Source: Bathymodiolus brooksi (Eukaryota; Mollusca; Bivalvia; Mytilida; Modiolidae). Taken from it: a DNA stretch of 64,000 bases. Shown one piece after another: positions 11,851-23,553 of this stretch. Location of the stretch: assembly GCA_963680875.1 (NCBI GenBank), contig OY804575.1:108837005-108901004 (forward strand). Reading direction: 5' to 3'. Made by a program: the position numbers and the translations under genes. The notes under the pieces were generated by a model. The model worked only from the letters and a program-made list of their open reading frames with translations, did no database searches and was not told where the DNA came from. The first letter of the stretch is position 1, and each line of letters begins with the position of its first letter.

Positions 11851-12399
11851 GTTGCTGATAGCAAACATCATCAATGGTTAAGAAGAGCTAAGATAAAGCT
11901 ATCAACTTCCACCCCATTATGTTCCATTATAGAAATACATTTGTGTATTAAAGATGAATGTAATACTATTCTCATTTGTTTCTCATTTAAGTATTCGTAA
12001 AAAATGAAATATGAATAACGGTATACAAATAGTAAAATTAAAGTTTCGTCTTTATGTATTTCTTTACAATAAAGATATTAATTATATGGCTAATTTCACT
12101 TTTCAAACATACTATTGTTCCTATGTTACTCAATGTAATTACCAGCACTAAAGTAAATATTTACATCCTGAAATTAGATATCGACCATAATGACAATGTA
12201 TTGTTTTCAAATGAAAAGGATTCCGCAGATTACAATAGCTTCAATCACATTCAATAGTCCAAAGTAAACACAAAAATACACGAAAACGTGGTATGTGTAA
12301 ATACAGACCCATACTAAGGCTGGTACAAAGAATTAATGAATTACACATTATGAATTCCACCAATATCAACAAACAGAACAATCACCTCTTATCTCAACT

Positions 12400-12505
12400 G
12401 AACACAAAGACAACGACATCTGACGTTGGAAATCCAGGTCCTGGCTTGGGACAGGCACAACAATGTGGCAGGGTTAAACCTATCAATGGGATCCCAGTTC
12501 CTTGA
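12400..12505 (+). repeat. Dispersed repeat fragment
   Basis: GGAAATCCAGGTCCTGG, CTTGGGACAGGCACAAC and GTGGCAGGGTTAAACC are phrases I recognise as common in bivalve interspersed repeats. The 70-codon open frame here is not judged coding. Confidence 0.4.
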
Positions 12506-12829
12506 TAAAGTATTCTTATTCAGCAGACTCACACACGCACATGCACCAACATTTATATAACCGATTAAGCAGTCGCAGTAATGAGTCTTTCAAACAAATA
12601 CTAAATTGCAGGATGCTTTCCCTGCTATAAAAACAACTCATTTATCATGAAAGTTCTGAAGATCGACGATGGTTTTGTACTCTTTAACTTTTGTTTAATT
12701 ATCATTATTAATAATCCAATATGAGTAAATGGTTTAGCTTTAACACAATGAGAAAGGAATCGACATCAGTCACATCTGTTATGTCAGTGTTGTGCAATGC
12801 TTTTATGTTAATAGCTTTGGCTAAGAAAA

Positions 12830-13990
12830 ATATGAAGATACAAAGAGGTAACCAGAAGTCGCGAATCGAAGGACAAACAATACAATGGCAGGATGAAAAA
12901 GGACAAAAAAGAGAGAAAAAGGACAAAAAAGAGAAAAAATGGTCCACAAAACACTACACTGAAAAGCATAGTAAAGATGGAGTAACACGAAACCACCAAA
13001 TCCAGGGACAAATAATGCAAGGGCAAACAGTCCACTAGGGACCCCGGTCGTGTACAATGCAAGGGCAAGCAGTCCACTACTGACCCCGGTCGTGTACAAT
13101 AAAAGGGCAAACAGTCCACTAGTGACCCAGGTCGTGTACCCTTTAAAAATAAAAAATCCGATTATGCGTCATGAAAGAAGAAAGAAGGAGGAATTGTGGT
13201 TACGAAAAATGGAACATATCCGTGGTCACATGTGACACAGATATTTCTCAGCGGTTAACCAAGTCATGATGGCGTCAGTAAAACCTTCGAAGTGATGATT
13301 TAAAACTTAACAATAAGGGACCCTTGGTTCAATAGAATCCTTGTTAGCAACAACCCTTAAATAAGGAAATCTTGATAAGAGCCATCTGCAGCTCAGTATT
13401 AACTGAGAGATATATACATTGTTGTACTTAATATACATGTGCTGGTGGAAATGTTACTTTATATAAATTTTAACGATGGGCCAATTGAAATCGTCTTTTT
13501 TCGTTCTTAACCAGCTATCACTTTTAATTTCTAGGTATAGGTCAAGACATGAAGCAGTTGTACATGTGGTGTCCTTTATTTCAAGTTCAATGAGATATAT
13601 GCGATCAACATAGTAACCAAACTTGGAATTATTTAGTGAAAGGGCATCATCTATATAGCGGAACGTGAAATTAAAGAACCGGCCTAGCTTTTTTCTTTTT
13701 CCTTGAGAAGCTACTGCATGAAGTCTGCTTCAAGCGAATAAAGTCGGCGAGAAGATGAACATAATTGGAACTCACAGGAATGTCCACTGTCTGTTGAAAT
13801 GCATGTCCACGAAGCAAAACAAAAGGCCAGAGCATTTTGATGATGTTTGTCTCAGAGAATTTTGTGTTAGAATCAGAGTAGTTTTCCCCCTTTTTTGGTG
13901 GACAAAATAAGATTTGTTCCTTCTTATAACAAGATATTTGTATCTACGTTCGCCATTCTTTTTACTAATCACAATTTTAATCTGTCTTTT
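12830..13990 (-). pseudogene. Penelope-like reverse transcriptase remnant with 3' flank
   Basis: The minus strand from 13985 reads KKNGERRYKYLVIRRNKSYF, a recognisable segment of bivalve Penelope-like RTs, then degraded sequence whose phrases (CATCATCTATATAGCGGAACG, reversed from the YIDDVL region at about 13640-13660) match the copy at 48868-49305. The part from 12830 to about 13250 is the 3' non-coding end. Frameshifts and small deletions are frequent, and a 41-bp triplication sits inside at 13018-13139. The GIY-YIG endonuclease portion was not found. Confidence 0.65.
13018..13139. repeat. Three tandem copies, about 41 bp
   Basis: GGGCAAACAGTCCACTAG, GGACCCCGGTCGTGTACAAT recurs three times with small changes. 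Found only in this Penelope-like copy. Confidence 0.8.
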
Positions 13991-14040
13991 AGCTTAGAGT
14001 GGGATTTAGAACGTGTAAAGGATAGATGATTCAAATGTTA

Positions 14041-14545
14041 TTGTATGATGTTGCATGTATTTGACGACCTATGATTGGATAAAATCATTCCTAATAATAA
14101 CGATGAAGGCAGAGCCATATGTGGAAATCTAGAGAACAAGATTAATACGCTTTACTGGCCAGTAGAAAATTTCATTCCTAAAAATAACGACAGAAGCAGA
14201 CTGTAGCATTGTGTAATCTATTATTGCATAATTTGACCTTGACGCTGTCCGAAATAAAGAAATATTGTAATCGATAACTGAGACGACGTATTTGACCAGA
14301 CTCTCTATATATATGTGTGTATTTTGATTTAGCATAATTAAACACAACTGCAAGAAAGGTGATGATTTATATTTTCTTCTAAAGATGCAGACGGAAAATT
14401 ACAGGTCAGTGGGTGGTGCTTAATTTTGTGAATTGACCATTACGTCTTTAGCCTTAGAACTTCCAAGAAAGTCCGTCAAACATAGTTCGTGGAAAAAACT
14501 TAGTTTCTGTTTCAAGTTATAGATCAGCAACATCGTACAAAAATG
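14041..14545 (-). mobile_element. Short inverted-repeat element, copy 1
   Basis: The outer ends TTGTATGATGTTGC (14041) and GCAACATCGTACAA (about 14528) form inverted repeats. The whole segment, plus the hairpin next to it, is present in reverse orientation at 46380-47023. Matching frames of 74-80 codons in the two copies reflect shared DNA; no transposase is recognised. Confidence 0.7.
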
Positions 14546-14655
14546 TTATAAAGACGGTTATTTAGACGGTAAGTAAATAGTTGAAGGGTTCGCGCTGGAG
14601 CACTCACCCTTCAACGATTTACTGACCGTCTAAATAACGATAGACGGTCACTTAT
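14546..14655. repeat. Long hairpin adjacent to the short element
   Basis: GGTTATTTAGACGGTAAGTA ... GTTGAAGGGT pairs with ACCCTTCAACGATTTACTG and ACCGTCTAAATAAC across a small GC-rich loop. The same hairpin lies beside the other copy at 46385-46500. Confidence 0.85.
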
Positions 14656-15419
14656 ACTATCGTTACAAATTAACTGTTGTTTTCTATATTTCACATTCAT
14701 TAAGATTAATACCAAACATAAACGGGATGTACACCTTGAAATATGGTATACTGGTAAGTAGATGGTGAATACAAATGGCATCTTTTAAAACCGATTTCAA
14801 ATGATCGTCTTGATTAATCTTTAATTTAAACCTCTCAAAGCATGTCGAATAATGATGAATTAAATTGTAAATAAACAATTAATATAATATATGCACATAA
14901 TTTTGTCATATAAATATTTTCAATTAATGACTTGTATTGTCTTACCTTATTAAGGTTTAATCATCTCACTCTGCTGTCTACTTGTCGTATATATTGATTC
15001 GGGGGAAATCTTTAGGCTTGTATTATCATGTGTTTCCAAGTCTATCGGAAGCACACTACAATCGGACAACCATCTATTGACGAGGAAATATCATCCGTCT
15101 TGGTTAGAACAGATTTACTAACGTATATTAATAATATGTTTATTGATTTTTTTTAGGTATTGCTGTGTTATTAATATTTATTAAATTTATCTCTAAATTC
15201 CTAGGTAGACATTCAATCCTCGAACATTCAATAGTCTCCAACTGATTGTAAATTCATTTGATTAAATAGGGTTATTGTTTAGAATAATTACACCCGTTTA
15301 TTATGTACTACAAGACAGGGAGATATACCATGGCGATTGTCAGACAGGATAACAGTTCATTTAAGTCGTTATAATTTGCCAAATACACGAATCAATGTAG
15401 ATTTTTTTTCTATTAAATA

Positions 15420-15510
15420 CCAGGGCCGTTGCGGTCGTGATTGTATGGTTATTGTATTTACAAGACTCCTACGATTAGTGATTAGCACCACTGATGGTTA
15501 ATTAATTCAT
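15420..15510 (+). mobile_element. SINE 5'-end fragment
   Basis: AGGGCCGTTGCGGTCGTGAT, TGTATGG and TAGCACCACTGATG match the tRNA-like head of the common SINE; the body is missing. Confidence 0.6.
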
Positions 15511-16018
15511 TCGACTGCAACACACCGGTATGTGTACATCATAAGTTTACTCTAACACATTCCTCATTTAGTAAAAGGGGAAAGCGACAATTATGAACAA
15601 ATTATAGAAAAAATATTAACCTTTTATCGCAATGAGGGGCCACATTTACAAAATGACTTGCATTAAAAAATTTCCCCCCTCAGAAACCTTCACAGAAATG
15701 CATAACTGTTTTATACATGTACAATGTATATATATCTCATACCAGAATAAGGTAATTCACAGAATAGTTAAAAAGAAAAGTGTTATGAATATTACAATAT
15801 TTAAAATACCAAATAAATTACTAGTATTATATGAGAAACGCAATTTAATTGAACAACGTTTTAATATATTAAAAAATTGCTGAGTTAGATTGCTGTCAAA
15901 TTATAATATTAAGTATATATGTACCATCTACACACGCTTATACACATGTCTTACGTCTATCCCTAGATTCGCCTTACGAGAACAGGTAACACTACGATTA
16001 TTGAAGCTCCTTTTTTAG

Positions 16019-16170
16019 GGAGTGGATGTGGTCGAGTGGTCTAAGGCGCTGGACGTAAGGCTACGCGAATGGTGCTGCAGTGTATCAATGGTGTGGGTTC
16101 AAATCCCGTCGAGGGAAGAACAAAAATTTGACAGCTCTAAAATCTAATTCTAACACTGTTTGGTTTAATT
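16019..16170 (+). mobile_element. tRNA-Ser/Leu-like SINE head
   Basis: GATGTGGTCGAGTGG (box A type), a long variable arm, and GGGTTCAAATCCCGTCG (box B) followed by GAACAAAAATTTGACAGCTC. Box A and box B are good, but the acceptor ends do not pair as a mature tRNA, and the extra tail occurs again, reversed, at 17165-17290. It is therefore called a SINE rather than a tRNA gene. Confidence 0.6.
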
Positions 16171-16177
16171 TTCAGAC

Positions 16178-16178
<1 letters not shown>

Positions 16179-16208
<30 letters not shown>
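16179..16208. repeat. (TA)n microsatellite
   Basis: Uninterrupted alternating TA, about 15 units, close to the 3' tail of the tRNA-headed repeat. Confidence 0.9.
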
Positions 16209-16209
<1 letters not shown>

Positions 16210-16734
16210 TCAAAAATTCATAGAGACCCTGAATCATTAGGGAACACTAAGGTTGAATTGAAGGGTTTTTTAAAACACTTAGAGGGCTTTCTAGTTGTAT
16301 TAAAGATATGTCTAATTAATCAAAGATCAATCGAATTGAATTAAAGGGCTCTTTAATTCAATTACTCATGGTGATATACATTTGTTATAATATGTAAACA
16401 AGACATGGCAGACACTTGTATCAAGTCTCTTTACAGTGTTGGATACAGTAAAATTTCAGTATATATTTAAAACATGCAAAAGAAAGACTAAAAATATAAA
16501 TTAGATATATAATCTGCCTTAAAGGGCACCTCTACATAGCAAATCACTGTTTATAAAGGGCAATATCATTGTCTCCATTACTGAATACTGCATATAATTT
16601 GAACCTGTATAAAAAGGGCAACTGCTCATAAAGGGCACATTTTCAGGTTCCATTGAGTGTCCTATATACAGGTTAGACTGTACATTTATATAAAAAGTAT
16701 TACTCGACACTGTTAATCTCGATCTTATAGATCA

Positions 16735-17560
16735 CATGACTTGGTGTGTACTTAATATTATCATACCAGGCACTGTGGCACAATACCAGAGATTCATACA
16801 ACCATACCAGGTCTGATGAAACTGTCAAACCAAGTTTTAGCAACGATATGGCTTTAAACTAAATTGACGTATATACATGAGGGTGATATGACCTAATTAG
16901 TATCTGCATACCTGGTCTAGCAGATAATATGGTATCACTTGTATCTAATACCACCATATAATCTCTTTGGGATATAGTTTAATATGCATGAGGATGATAT
17001 GGCTTAACTGTTATCTACTTACCATGTCTTGGGGGTGATGAGGCTTTTATACTTATTTGTTACCACCATATCATGTCTTTGGGGGGTTGTTATGGCTTGG
17101 TGTGTACTTCATATTGTCAAAGCAGGTATTGTGTACGAAAATATGCATGGGGATTGATATCTTAAACCCACAGTGTTAAAATTATATTTTTGAGCTGACA
17201 AATATTTTGTTCTCCCACGACGGGATTCGAACTCACACCAATGGTAAACTGCAGTACACTGCGCTCTAGACCACTCGGCCACATCAGCTACATATGCATG
17301 GATATAGATCTTTATATGTACCCAATACTGCCATGACAGGTACTTGGGGATGTCATAGCGTTCTATGCAATTGACGTATTTAATGGATTGGCATGTCTTG
17401 CTTTATCTCTACATGCCAATGTATGACATGGTTTGGTGTGTAGATGTGGTAGTGTCAAACTAGTTCTTGGGGATTATATGCTTCAATATGTTTTAAGTGT
17501 GTACGTAGTAATGTCAAACTAAGTATTGATGATGGTTTGCCTTATCCCAATATATTTCAT
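16735..17560 (+). repeat. Highly diverged tandem array, about 80-90 bp period
   Basis: Recurring phrases such as GGTGTGTACTTAATATTATC, CCATACCAGG, CTTTGGGG and GATATGGCTT come back through the region with heavy divergence. The reversed tRNA-headed repeat at 17165-17290 interrupts it. Confidence 0.6.
17165..17290 (-). mobile_element. tRNA-Ser/Leu-like SINE head, opposite orientation
   Basis: Read on the minus strand: GATGTGGCCGAGTGGTCTAG, long variable arm, GAGTTCGAATCCCGTCGTGG, then GAACAAAATATTTGTCAGCT. Same repeat as 16019-16170, facing it across 1.0 kb. Confidence 0.6.
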
Positions 17561-18390
17561 TTGTTAAACTTATAAAGAGAATTCGACAGAGTAAAACTCT
17601 TCTATAAGTACATCATCTGGTACAACGTTAAATCATATGTTGTAAATGTTGACGAGTCAGACTGTCTATGACCATGATTTGTGTATGTATGCATGCATTA
17701 TTATTATATATATATATACTGCTTTGTTATTTGTGCTGTTTATGTATGTTTAACCATGTGCTTGCTTGTTGTGTTTGTCCATTGTTCTGTTTTGAAAATA
17801 TCAAGTCGGTTAAAGAGCTCCAAAGAGCTCATGTTCTATGTAGTATTTGTATATACAAATGTATATACTTCCGACTTTAAATAGAAATTATTTTACTTTA
17901 TTCTTGTATTAGCATGCTCTTTCCAATTATTTGAATCAACTTTATGAAAGTTCAAGAGTGATCTATTATTTATACAGATTAGCGTGATAGGTCGAAACAA
18001 ATACAGTATTTGTTGAGTTTGAAGTTCAGTGGTACTAAAGCTTTCAAACGTTTTCCAAATAAATTCATTAATTAAGTATATATGTTCTGCTAGTATATAT
18101 AATGTCAATAAAGAAATAACATGACATTTCGAATAATGATGTGCATATGTCACTTGTCATTTAGATGGTTTATATATAATTCAACACGACTTCCTTCTTT
18201 CCCTTTATAAAAAAAACGAGCGATTTATCGATTGGGTATTATCTCATTAGCACATGCACCGGTTCATGTGACTGATTTTCCCGTCGTAAATGTACATGTT
18301 GATGAATTATTGTCTGCTCGAATTTGGCAGCATAAATTGTGTGCGACATTGTCCGCAAACGTAAATATAAATTACCGTCTTCCAATCAAA
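17561..18390. other. Non-coding, no feature recognised
   Basis: AT-rich with a short (TA)n at about 17705. Overlapping 67-86 codon frames show no domain. Confidence 0.4.
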
Positions 18391-18394
18391 GTAT

Positions 18395-18593
18395 ACTACC
18401 GTATTAGTACTCTTAGACATATCAGAGTCGAAATAATTCATGGAAGCCAGAATGTGCTTTGAGTTTTAACATGGGTTGGCGGATATTAGTGAATGTTATC
18501 CCTCGCCTCTGGCTCGGGATAAAATACTAATATCCGTCAACCCATATTAAAACTCAAACCACATTCTGGCTTCCATGATTTATTTCTTAAGTT
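18395..18593 (-). mobile_element. End of a TTAA-type repeat carrying a long hairpin
   Basis: TTAA at 18593-18597, read on the minus strand, is followed by GAAATAAATCATGG; an inverted repeat of about 60 bases per arm (GAAGCCAGAATGTGCTTTGA against its complement) encloses a 35-base loop. Beyond the hairpin the sequence (GAATTATTTCGACTC...) matches the ends at 19215 and 29251. Confidence 0.65.
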
Positions 18594-19004
18594 TATCATT
18601 GAAATTCACAATGTAATTATTTTATAAACTAAGGTTCTTCTCCTCGATCATTGCTATCCCGCTTAGGCCCTTTCATAATCTTGTTCCCAAAGACTTTTAA
18701 AGTGTTTGTTTTTGCAATATTTTTTGTCAGGTTTTACGTATAAGAGCCAGTGATAACATCCTTTTTAAACAACCATCCATTTCCATGGTGCAGCTTAGAC
18801 AAACAAGGTTAGACGGCGTCTTTCCACCAATCAGAATAATGTTCGTACTTTTTACCCAACAAGATAACAAAAATCAGTATGTACTCTTGATAACCTCGTC
18901 TGTATAAATTAGGAGCAAAGTAGAGCAATAATAAAAAAGAACACAAATGTAAAATGTGAACTCCAGCACAATTTGGATATGAGACTAAGTGCATTGTCGT
19001 TTAC

Positions 19005-19214
19005 TTAACGATTGATCTGGGACCAAATACTCCATTGACATATACTTAAAGGTTGACCTTGAACCAACCGCTCCATTGGCGTATACTTAACGATTGATCT
19101 GGGACCAAGTGCTCCATTGTTGTTTACTTAACGATTGATTTTGAGATCAAATGCTCCATTGGCGTTTATTTAACGATTGATCTGGGATCACGTGCTCCAT
19201 TGGTGTTTACTTAA
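19005..19214. repeat. 41-bp satellite, left block, about 5 copies
   Basis: Unit ACGATTGATCTGGGACCAA plus CTGCTCCATTGGTGTTTACTTA. It continues in the same phase at 22016 after a 2.8-kb insertion. Confidence 0.9.
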
Positions 19215-19489
19215 GAAATAATTCATGGCATGAATTATTTCGATTCTAATAGGACAAATACGGTAATTTTTAACCTTTCGTGAACTGTATACACACGGCA
19301 TTTGGTGGCTGTTCCATTTACCTCCTTCGGAAATTTTGAATTGATTTTGAATTATTTGTTTTTGAACGAGATATTTTAAAACAAAGATATGGATGTTAAC
19401 ATGAAAAACATATTTATTGTGTATTTTCCAACATAGATTCGATTGAACAATTCCTGCGTAAAAATATTTAAAAAAAAGTTCATTCGTTC

Positions 19490-19525
19490 ATCATTTCGAG
19501 CGCTAACAAGATGGCGGAGCGGAGT
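19490..19525 (+). promoter_or_regulatory. YY1-like motif
   Basis: GCTAACAAGATGGCGGAGCG contains AAGATGGCGG, the vertebrate YY1 consensus that often sits just downstream of start sites. The ATG within it opens only eight codons. Possible promoter inside the 2.8-kb insertion; functional status unknown. Confidence 0.2.
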
Positions 19526-20350
19526 TGTCAAACATAATATCGAACACTTGAACAGTTGTTAATAATCGACAATTATTGTTAGATATGAAATAAAAAAATA
19601 AATGCCAAAGAAAAAAAAAGCTTGTATTGTTGACATAAAAAAAATTCCGGAAAAAATACTTAAGACAACCATCCATCGACTTTGACTTTTGTAATATATC
19701 GTCATCCTGTGACGTTGTTTACAAGGGACGCTGATTGACACAAGCTGGTTACTGATTTATTTTACGATTTTGTGAGCATTTTACTTGTTTGAGTAGCAAA
19801 ATTCAAAATGCCATCAAATTGAAAAATATCAGTAACTTAATTACATCACCGTCTAGTTATCAATGTATACGTAGGAAAACAAGGTTAGTGCATTTTGTTA
19901 TTCATGGCCGACACATATCCTGGCGTGTCCGGGATTCGATAGCGTAACGGATTTTTTCTATTTGTGATAATTTACGAGACTTAAATAAAGAAAAGTTAAC
20001 ATTATATTAAAACACATGTATTAAATTAAAACATATAAATTTTTCAAAGAATTCTGATAAAAAATTAATAAATGGCTTACCTTTCAAATTTGGTAATAAT
20101 CTCAACTGAACCGGAAACAGGGTAACCTCGATTCGATAGGGGAAATAACTCCGTTGATAGTTTCGATTTATTGTAAGCCAGGAAAACAATTTGCTGTGGT
20201 CCATCTAATGTTTCATTATCCAATGTCGTTACCATAATATTTGTTCAAAATTAAATTCTTTAAAACACAGAAACGGTCAGAAAAACTTTGATTAAAAACT
20301 GTCAACAACAAAACAACTGAACACAAATTATAACTTCAATGATGACAAGT

Positions 20351-20673
20351 TTATGTTTTGCAATGAGGACACACACTTAGTGTATCCTTTCTTACAACTC
20401 GTTGTGGAACACAAAATGTCAGGTGTACCCAATGTTCACACAGACGGCACTGAGCCCAGTTGACAAATTCTATGTATGATTGGGTCTTTAATGCAGCTGG
20501 TTCAACTACTCCACAAATACAACAGGGTTCATTGTCCTCAACAGAGTCATCAAATGAAAATTCTTCATTTTCAGTTTCAATTGTTGGTACATGTATTTTC
20601 GATGGTCCTGGTTGTTGACAATGTAACAGACGACACATACAGGGATTTGGAGTCGAGTACATTGTTGTATTTG
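20351..20673 (-). CDS. 3' exon encoding a PHD/RING-like zinc finger, likely transposase C-terminus
   Basis: On the minus strand a TTTTTCTTAG acceptor precedes 20673. The exon reads MYSTPNPCMCRLLHC, then an acidic linker, then CCICGVVEP, WAQCRLCEHWVHLTFC and CPHC before the stop. The Cys/His spacing (C-x2-C, C-x2-C-x2-H, C..., C-x2-C) is that of a treble-clef PHD/RING-type finger. Similar WAQC..C.HW.HL..C fingers end many pogo/Tigger-type DDE transposases in molluscs, as I recall. No catalytic domain is visible upstream, so this is either a non-autonomous leftover or a captured exon. Confidence 0.5.
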
Positions 20674-21082
20674 CTAAGAAAAATAAAAATTATGTGGAGA
20701 CAAAAATGGGAATAGTGAAAAAGGCATTTTGGGCAGTTGCTTGTAGTAATTTTATTGCTTACCTCTCTGAATGGCATTTTTGTTGAACTTTTGTAGTATT
20801 CTCCGAGTCAGTAACTACAGACGCTTTACTATCGATGATTTCCGGTTGGTGACGTCACGGTGTTCCGAATGGCAACTAAAAATACTGACCTATCGAAATC
20901 GAGGTTACTATCGAATCTCGGACACGGCACGAAATGGAATGTATGTGTGCGTACTGGGGATCCCCAAAATTTTCACTCGGTCGTCATGGTAATTTTACAG
21001 CTGGAGTCAAATGGAACAGCCAGATTTGTTGTGTACCGCACTTGCGCTAAATATAGAGATATTATAAACATACTGCCTTTAA

Positions 21083-21185
21083 TTGAGGGTGCTATGGTAG
21101 ATTACCACACTCAGAAAACCAATATCATCCGAGACGAAGTCGAGGGTGATATTGTTGTTTTCAGAGTGTGGTAATCTACCATAAC
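21083..21185. repeat. Hairpin, about 38-base arms
   Basis: TATGGTAGATTACCACACTC pairs with GAGTGTGGTAATCTACCATA around a short spacer containing GAGACGAAGTCGAG. Confidence 0.85.
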
Positions 21186-21411
21186 ACTGATTTAAGGTAA
21201 TTGTCTAAGAACTAAATTACAAAATCTAATTTAATAAACTTTTAATTAACAAGGAAACAAAAACAACTGTAACAATGGTGTAAAAGTGTAACAATATAAA
21301 AATGTTTGAATCACAGCCATCATTTTGAATAAAAATTGAAATGAACAGTACAGTTATAATTGGATACGGCTGGCATCTTCACATTTCGATTATTAGCCTC
21401 CATGAGGCTGT

Positions 21412-21822
21412 TCAATTGTACTGGCATAGACTGAACACTCTGAACGGGATTACTTGGAACATTTGCAGGGGGTACATTTTGCAGTTCAAAATCAATGTCA
21501 AATCAGTATCGGCAAAAAGAAAATCTACATCTGTGGTATTGATATCGCTTGAATTTTTTTCATTACTTCCCACATTTGAAATATTCTCAGTGTTGGATGG
21601 CAAAGTTGTCTTTGCGAACTTTTGACCACAGGGATTTGTCAGAGTATCATTCAAACAATCTGAAATTTCACGCTTCTTTTTGTCACTTAACCTGGTCTGA
21701 ATGTCCAAGAGCGTACTGTCGTCTGTTTGTTTATTTATTTGTATAACTAAATTAAAAACTTTGACGGAATGGACTGTTTTCGGTTCGGAGGGTGGTATTG
21801 CAATAATACCCGTTGCTAACAC
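21412..21822 (-). CDS. Hypothetical 136-codon frame inside the TTAA-type insertion
   Basis: Contains LLDIQTRLSDKKKREISDCL and a Ser/Asn/Thr-rich middle. The composition looks more like protein than neighbouring frames, but I recognise no domain. It lies upstream of the zinc-finger exon on the same strand and could be another exon of the same unit. Confidence 0.3.
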   Translation of the reverse strand: MLATGIIAIPPSEPKTVHSVKVFNLVIQINKQTDDSTLLDIQTRLSDKKKREISDCLNDTLTNPCGQKFAKTTLPSNTENISNVGSNEKNSSDINTTDVDFLFADTDLTLILNCKMYPLQMFQVIPFRVFSLCQYN

Positions 21823-22015
21823 AGAATACCACCCGTTGCTAGAAGGAGGCGGAACTACGGGATGTGGTATTGATACGAAGGTGGAGCTTCGTAAAATTAG
21901 TGAAAAATACCATTTTCTATTCGACCAATGGCATTGTATCTATAGTCTAGAAATTTGCATAAAGTATAATATTGAGTAATATCATGTGTGCCGTTTTATA
22001 GACGTCATATTAGAA

Positions 22016-22745
22016 TTAACGATTGATCTGAAATCAAGTGCTCCATTGGCGTTTACTTAACGATTGACCTGAGACCAACTGCTCCATTGGCGTTTACTTA
22101 ACGATTGACCTGAGACCAACTGCTCCATTGGTGTTTACTTAATGATTGATCTGGAACCAACTGCTCCATTGGTGTTTACTTAACGATTGATCTGGGACCA
22201 ACTGCTCCATTGGTGTTTACTTAACTATTGACCTGATACCAACTGCTCCACTGGTGTTTACTTAACGATTAATCTGGGACCAACTGCTCCATTGGTGTTT
22301 ACTTAACGATTGATCTGTGACCAACTGCTCTATTGGTGTTTACTTAACGATTAATCTGGGACCAACTGCTCCATTGGTGTTTACTTAACGATTGACCTGA
22401 GACCAACTGCTCCATTGGAGTTTACTTAACGATTAATCTGGGACCAACTGCTCCATTGGTGTTTACTTAACGATTACTCTGGGACCAACTGCTCCATTGG
22501 TGTTTACTTAACGATTGATCTGGGACCAACTGCTCCATTGGCGTTTACTTAGCGATTGATCTGAGACTAAATGTTCCATTGGTGTTTACTTAACGATTGA
22601 TCTGAAACCAAGTGCTCCATTGGCGTTTACTTGGCGATTGATCTGAGACTAAATGTTCCATTGGTGTTTACATAACGATTGATCTGAAACCAACTGCTCC
22701 ATTGGCGTTTACTTAACGATTGATCTAAAACCAAGATCTCCATCG
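22016..22745. repeat. 41-bp satellite, right block, about 18 copies
   Basis: Same unit as at 19005, with private variants such as CAAGTGCTCC and GAGACTAAATGTTCC recurring in pairs, showing local block duplication. Confidence 0.95.
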
Positions 22746-23069
22746 GCGCTTCCTCAACTATTATTCTTCGTTATTTTCATTTTTCTTGAGATTTTCTTAT
22801 CTCCTTAAAAACAAATCTGCAAGCTGCAAACAACATTTGAAATATTTACTGTGATCACATTTTATCATATCATACGAAAAGTAAAATATCTCATTTTCCA
22901 CGCGAGCTACATACAGGGTAGTGTGAACCTCTGGTATCAAATTTGTACTGAGTTCACCGAATAAGTGTTTCTGTATACTTTTTTTTCTTAATAAATTCTA
23001 ACCTGTGTAACCCGTACCTGCGCGTTGTATCTACTGTCAAGAGTTGCACAAACGTCAATTAAATTTAAG

Positions 23070-23155
23070 TCTCAGTTAAACCTTAAGTGTAAATTAATTT
23101 CATGTACATTTCAAGTAATTTTAAGTGTCAATTAAGTTTTAAATTTAATTAAGGT
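23070..23155 (+). repeat. AT-rich dispersed repeat, copy 2
   Basis: Matches the reverse complement of 375-460 (GTCTCAGTTAAACC, GTGTAAATTAATTTC, TTTTAAGTGTCAATTAAG). Confidence 0.5.
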
Positions 23156-23553
23156 TTATGCAGCTCAATCCTGCAGATAAATATTATTTGATTTCGGTAA
23201 ACAATTATAAATGCACAGTTTTTGTTGTCGGTTTTGTTTTTTTCCGGCCCAGTGTTAGTCATTATGATCGTAATTGATGTTACTTTAAGGTTTTATGACG
23301 GATAAACACTAAAATGTGTTTGAAGTGATATAACCTGTTGCCACTTAACAGCTGAATTTGACCATAAATGCCAAGATAATCAACTTAGCGAGTTGTCTTG
23401 TGTGAAATTAGAATAGTGGGCGTTTTATTAATGAAAATTTGTATATTAATGTCAATTACAATGTATATTTTTAATGAATATTTTTGTTATTGTTAAATTT
23501 ATCTTCAGATGATATATTGCAAGCAAGATATTGTCTAATAGTTATAAAATGGC

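Larger units (their letters stand above)
19215..22015. mobile_element. 2.8-kb insertion at TTAA within the 41-bp satellite (piggyBac/Kolobok-like target site)
   Basis: The satellite unit contains one TTAA (GTTTACTTAACGATTG); here it appears on both sides (19211-19214 and 22016-22019), the duplication expected of piggyBac or Kolobok-type elements. The left end has the palindrome GAAATAATTCATGG/CATGAATTATTTC, then ATTCTAATAGGAC; the right end is GACGTCATATTAGAA, giving a short inverted match TTCTAATA.GAC. Inside are a zinc-finger exon on the minus strand, a 136-codon minus frame and a hairpin at 21083-21185. No intact transposase is seen. Confidence 0.7.

Noticed and set aside
16019..16110. Functional tRNA-Ser/Leu gene
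   Set aside because: Box A and B are good, but the acceptor stem does not pair and the same extra tail occurs with the opposite copy at 17165; better explained as a SINE head.
20860..21174. 104-codon + strand frame in the TTAA-type insertion
   Set aside because: Its end lies in a hairpin and it opposes the minus-strand zinc-finger unit; no domain seen.
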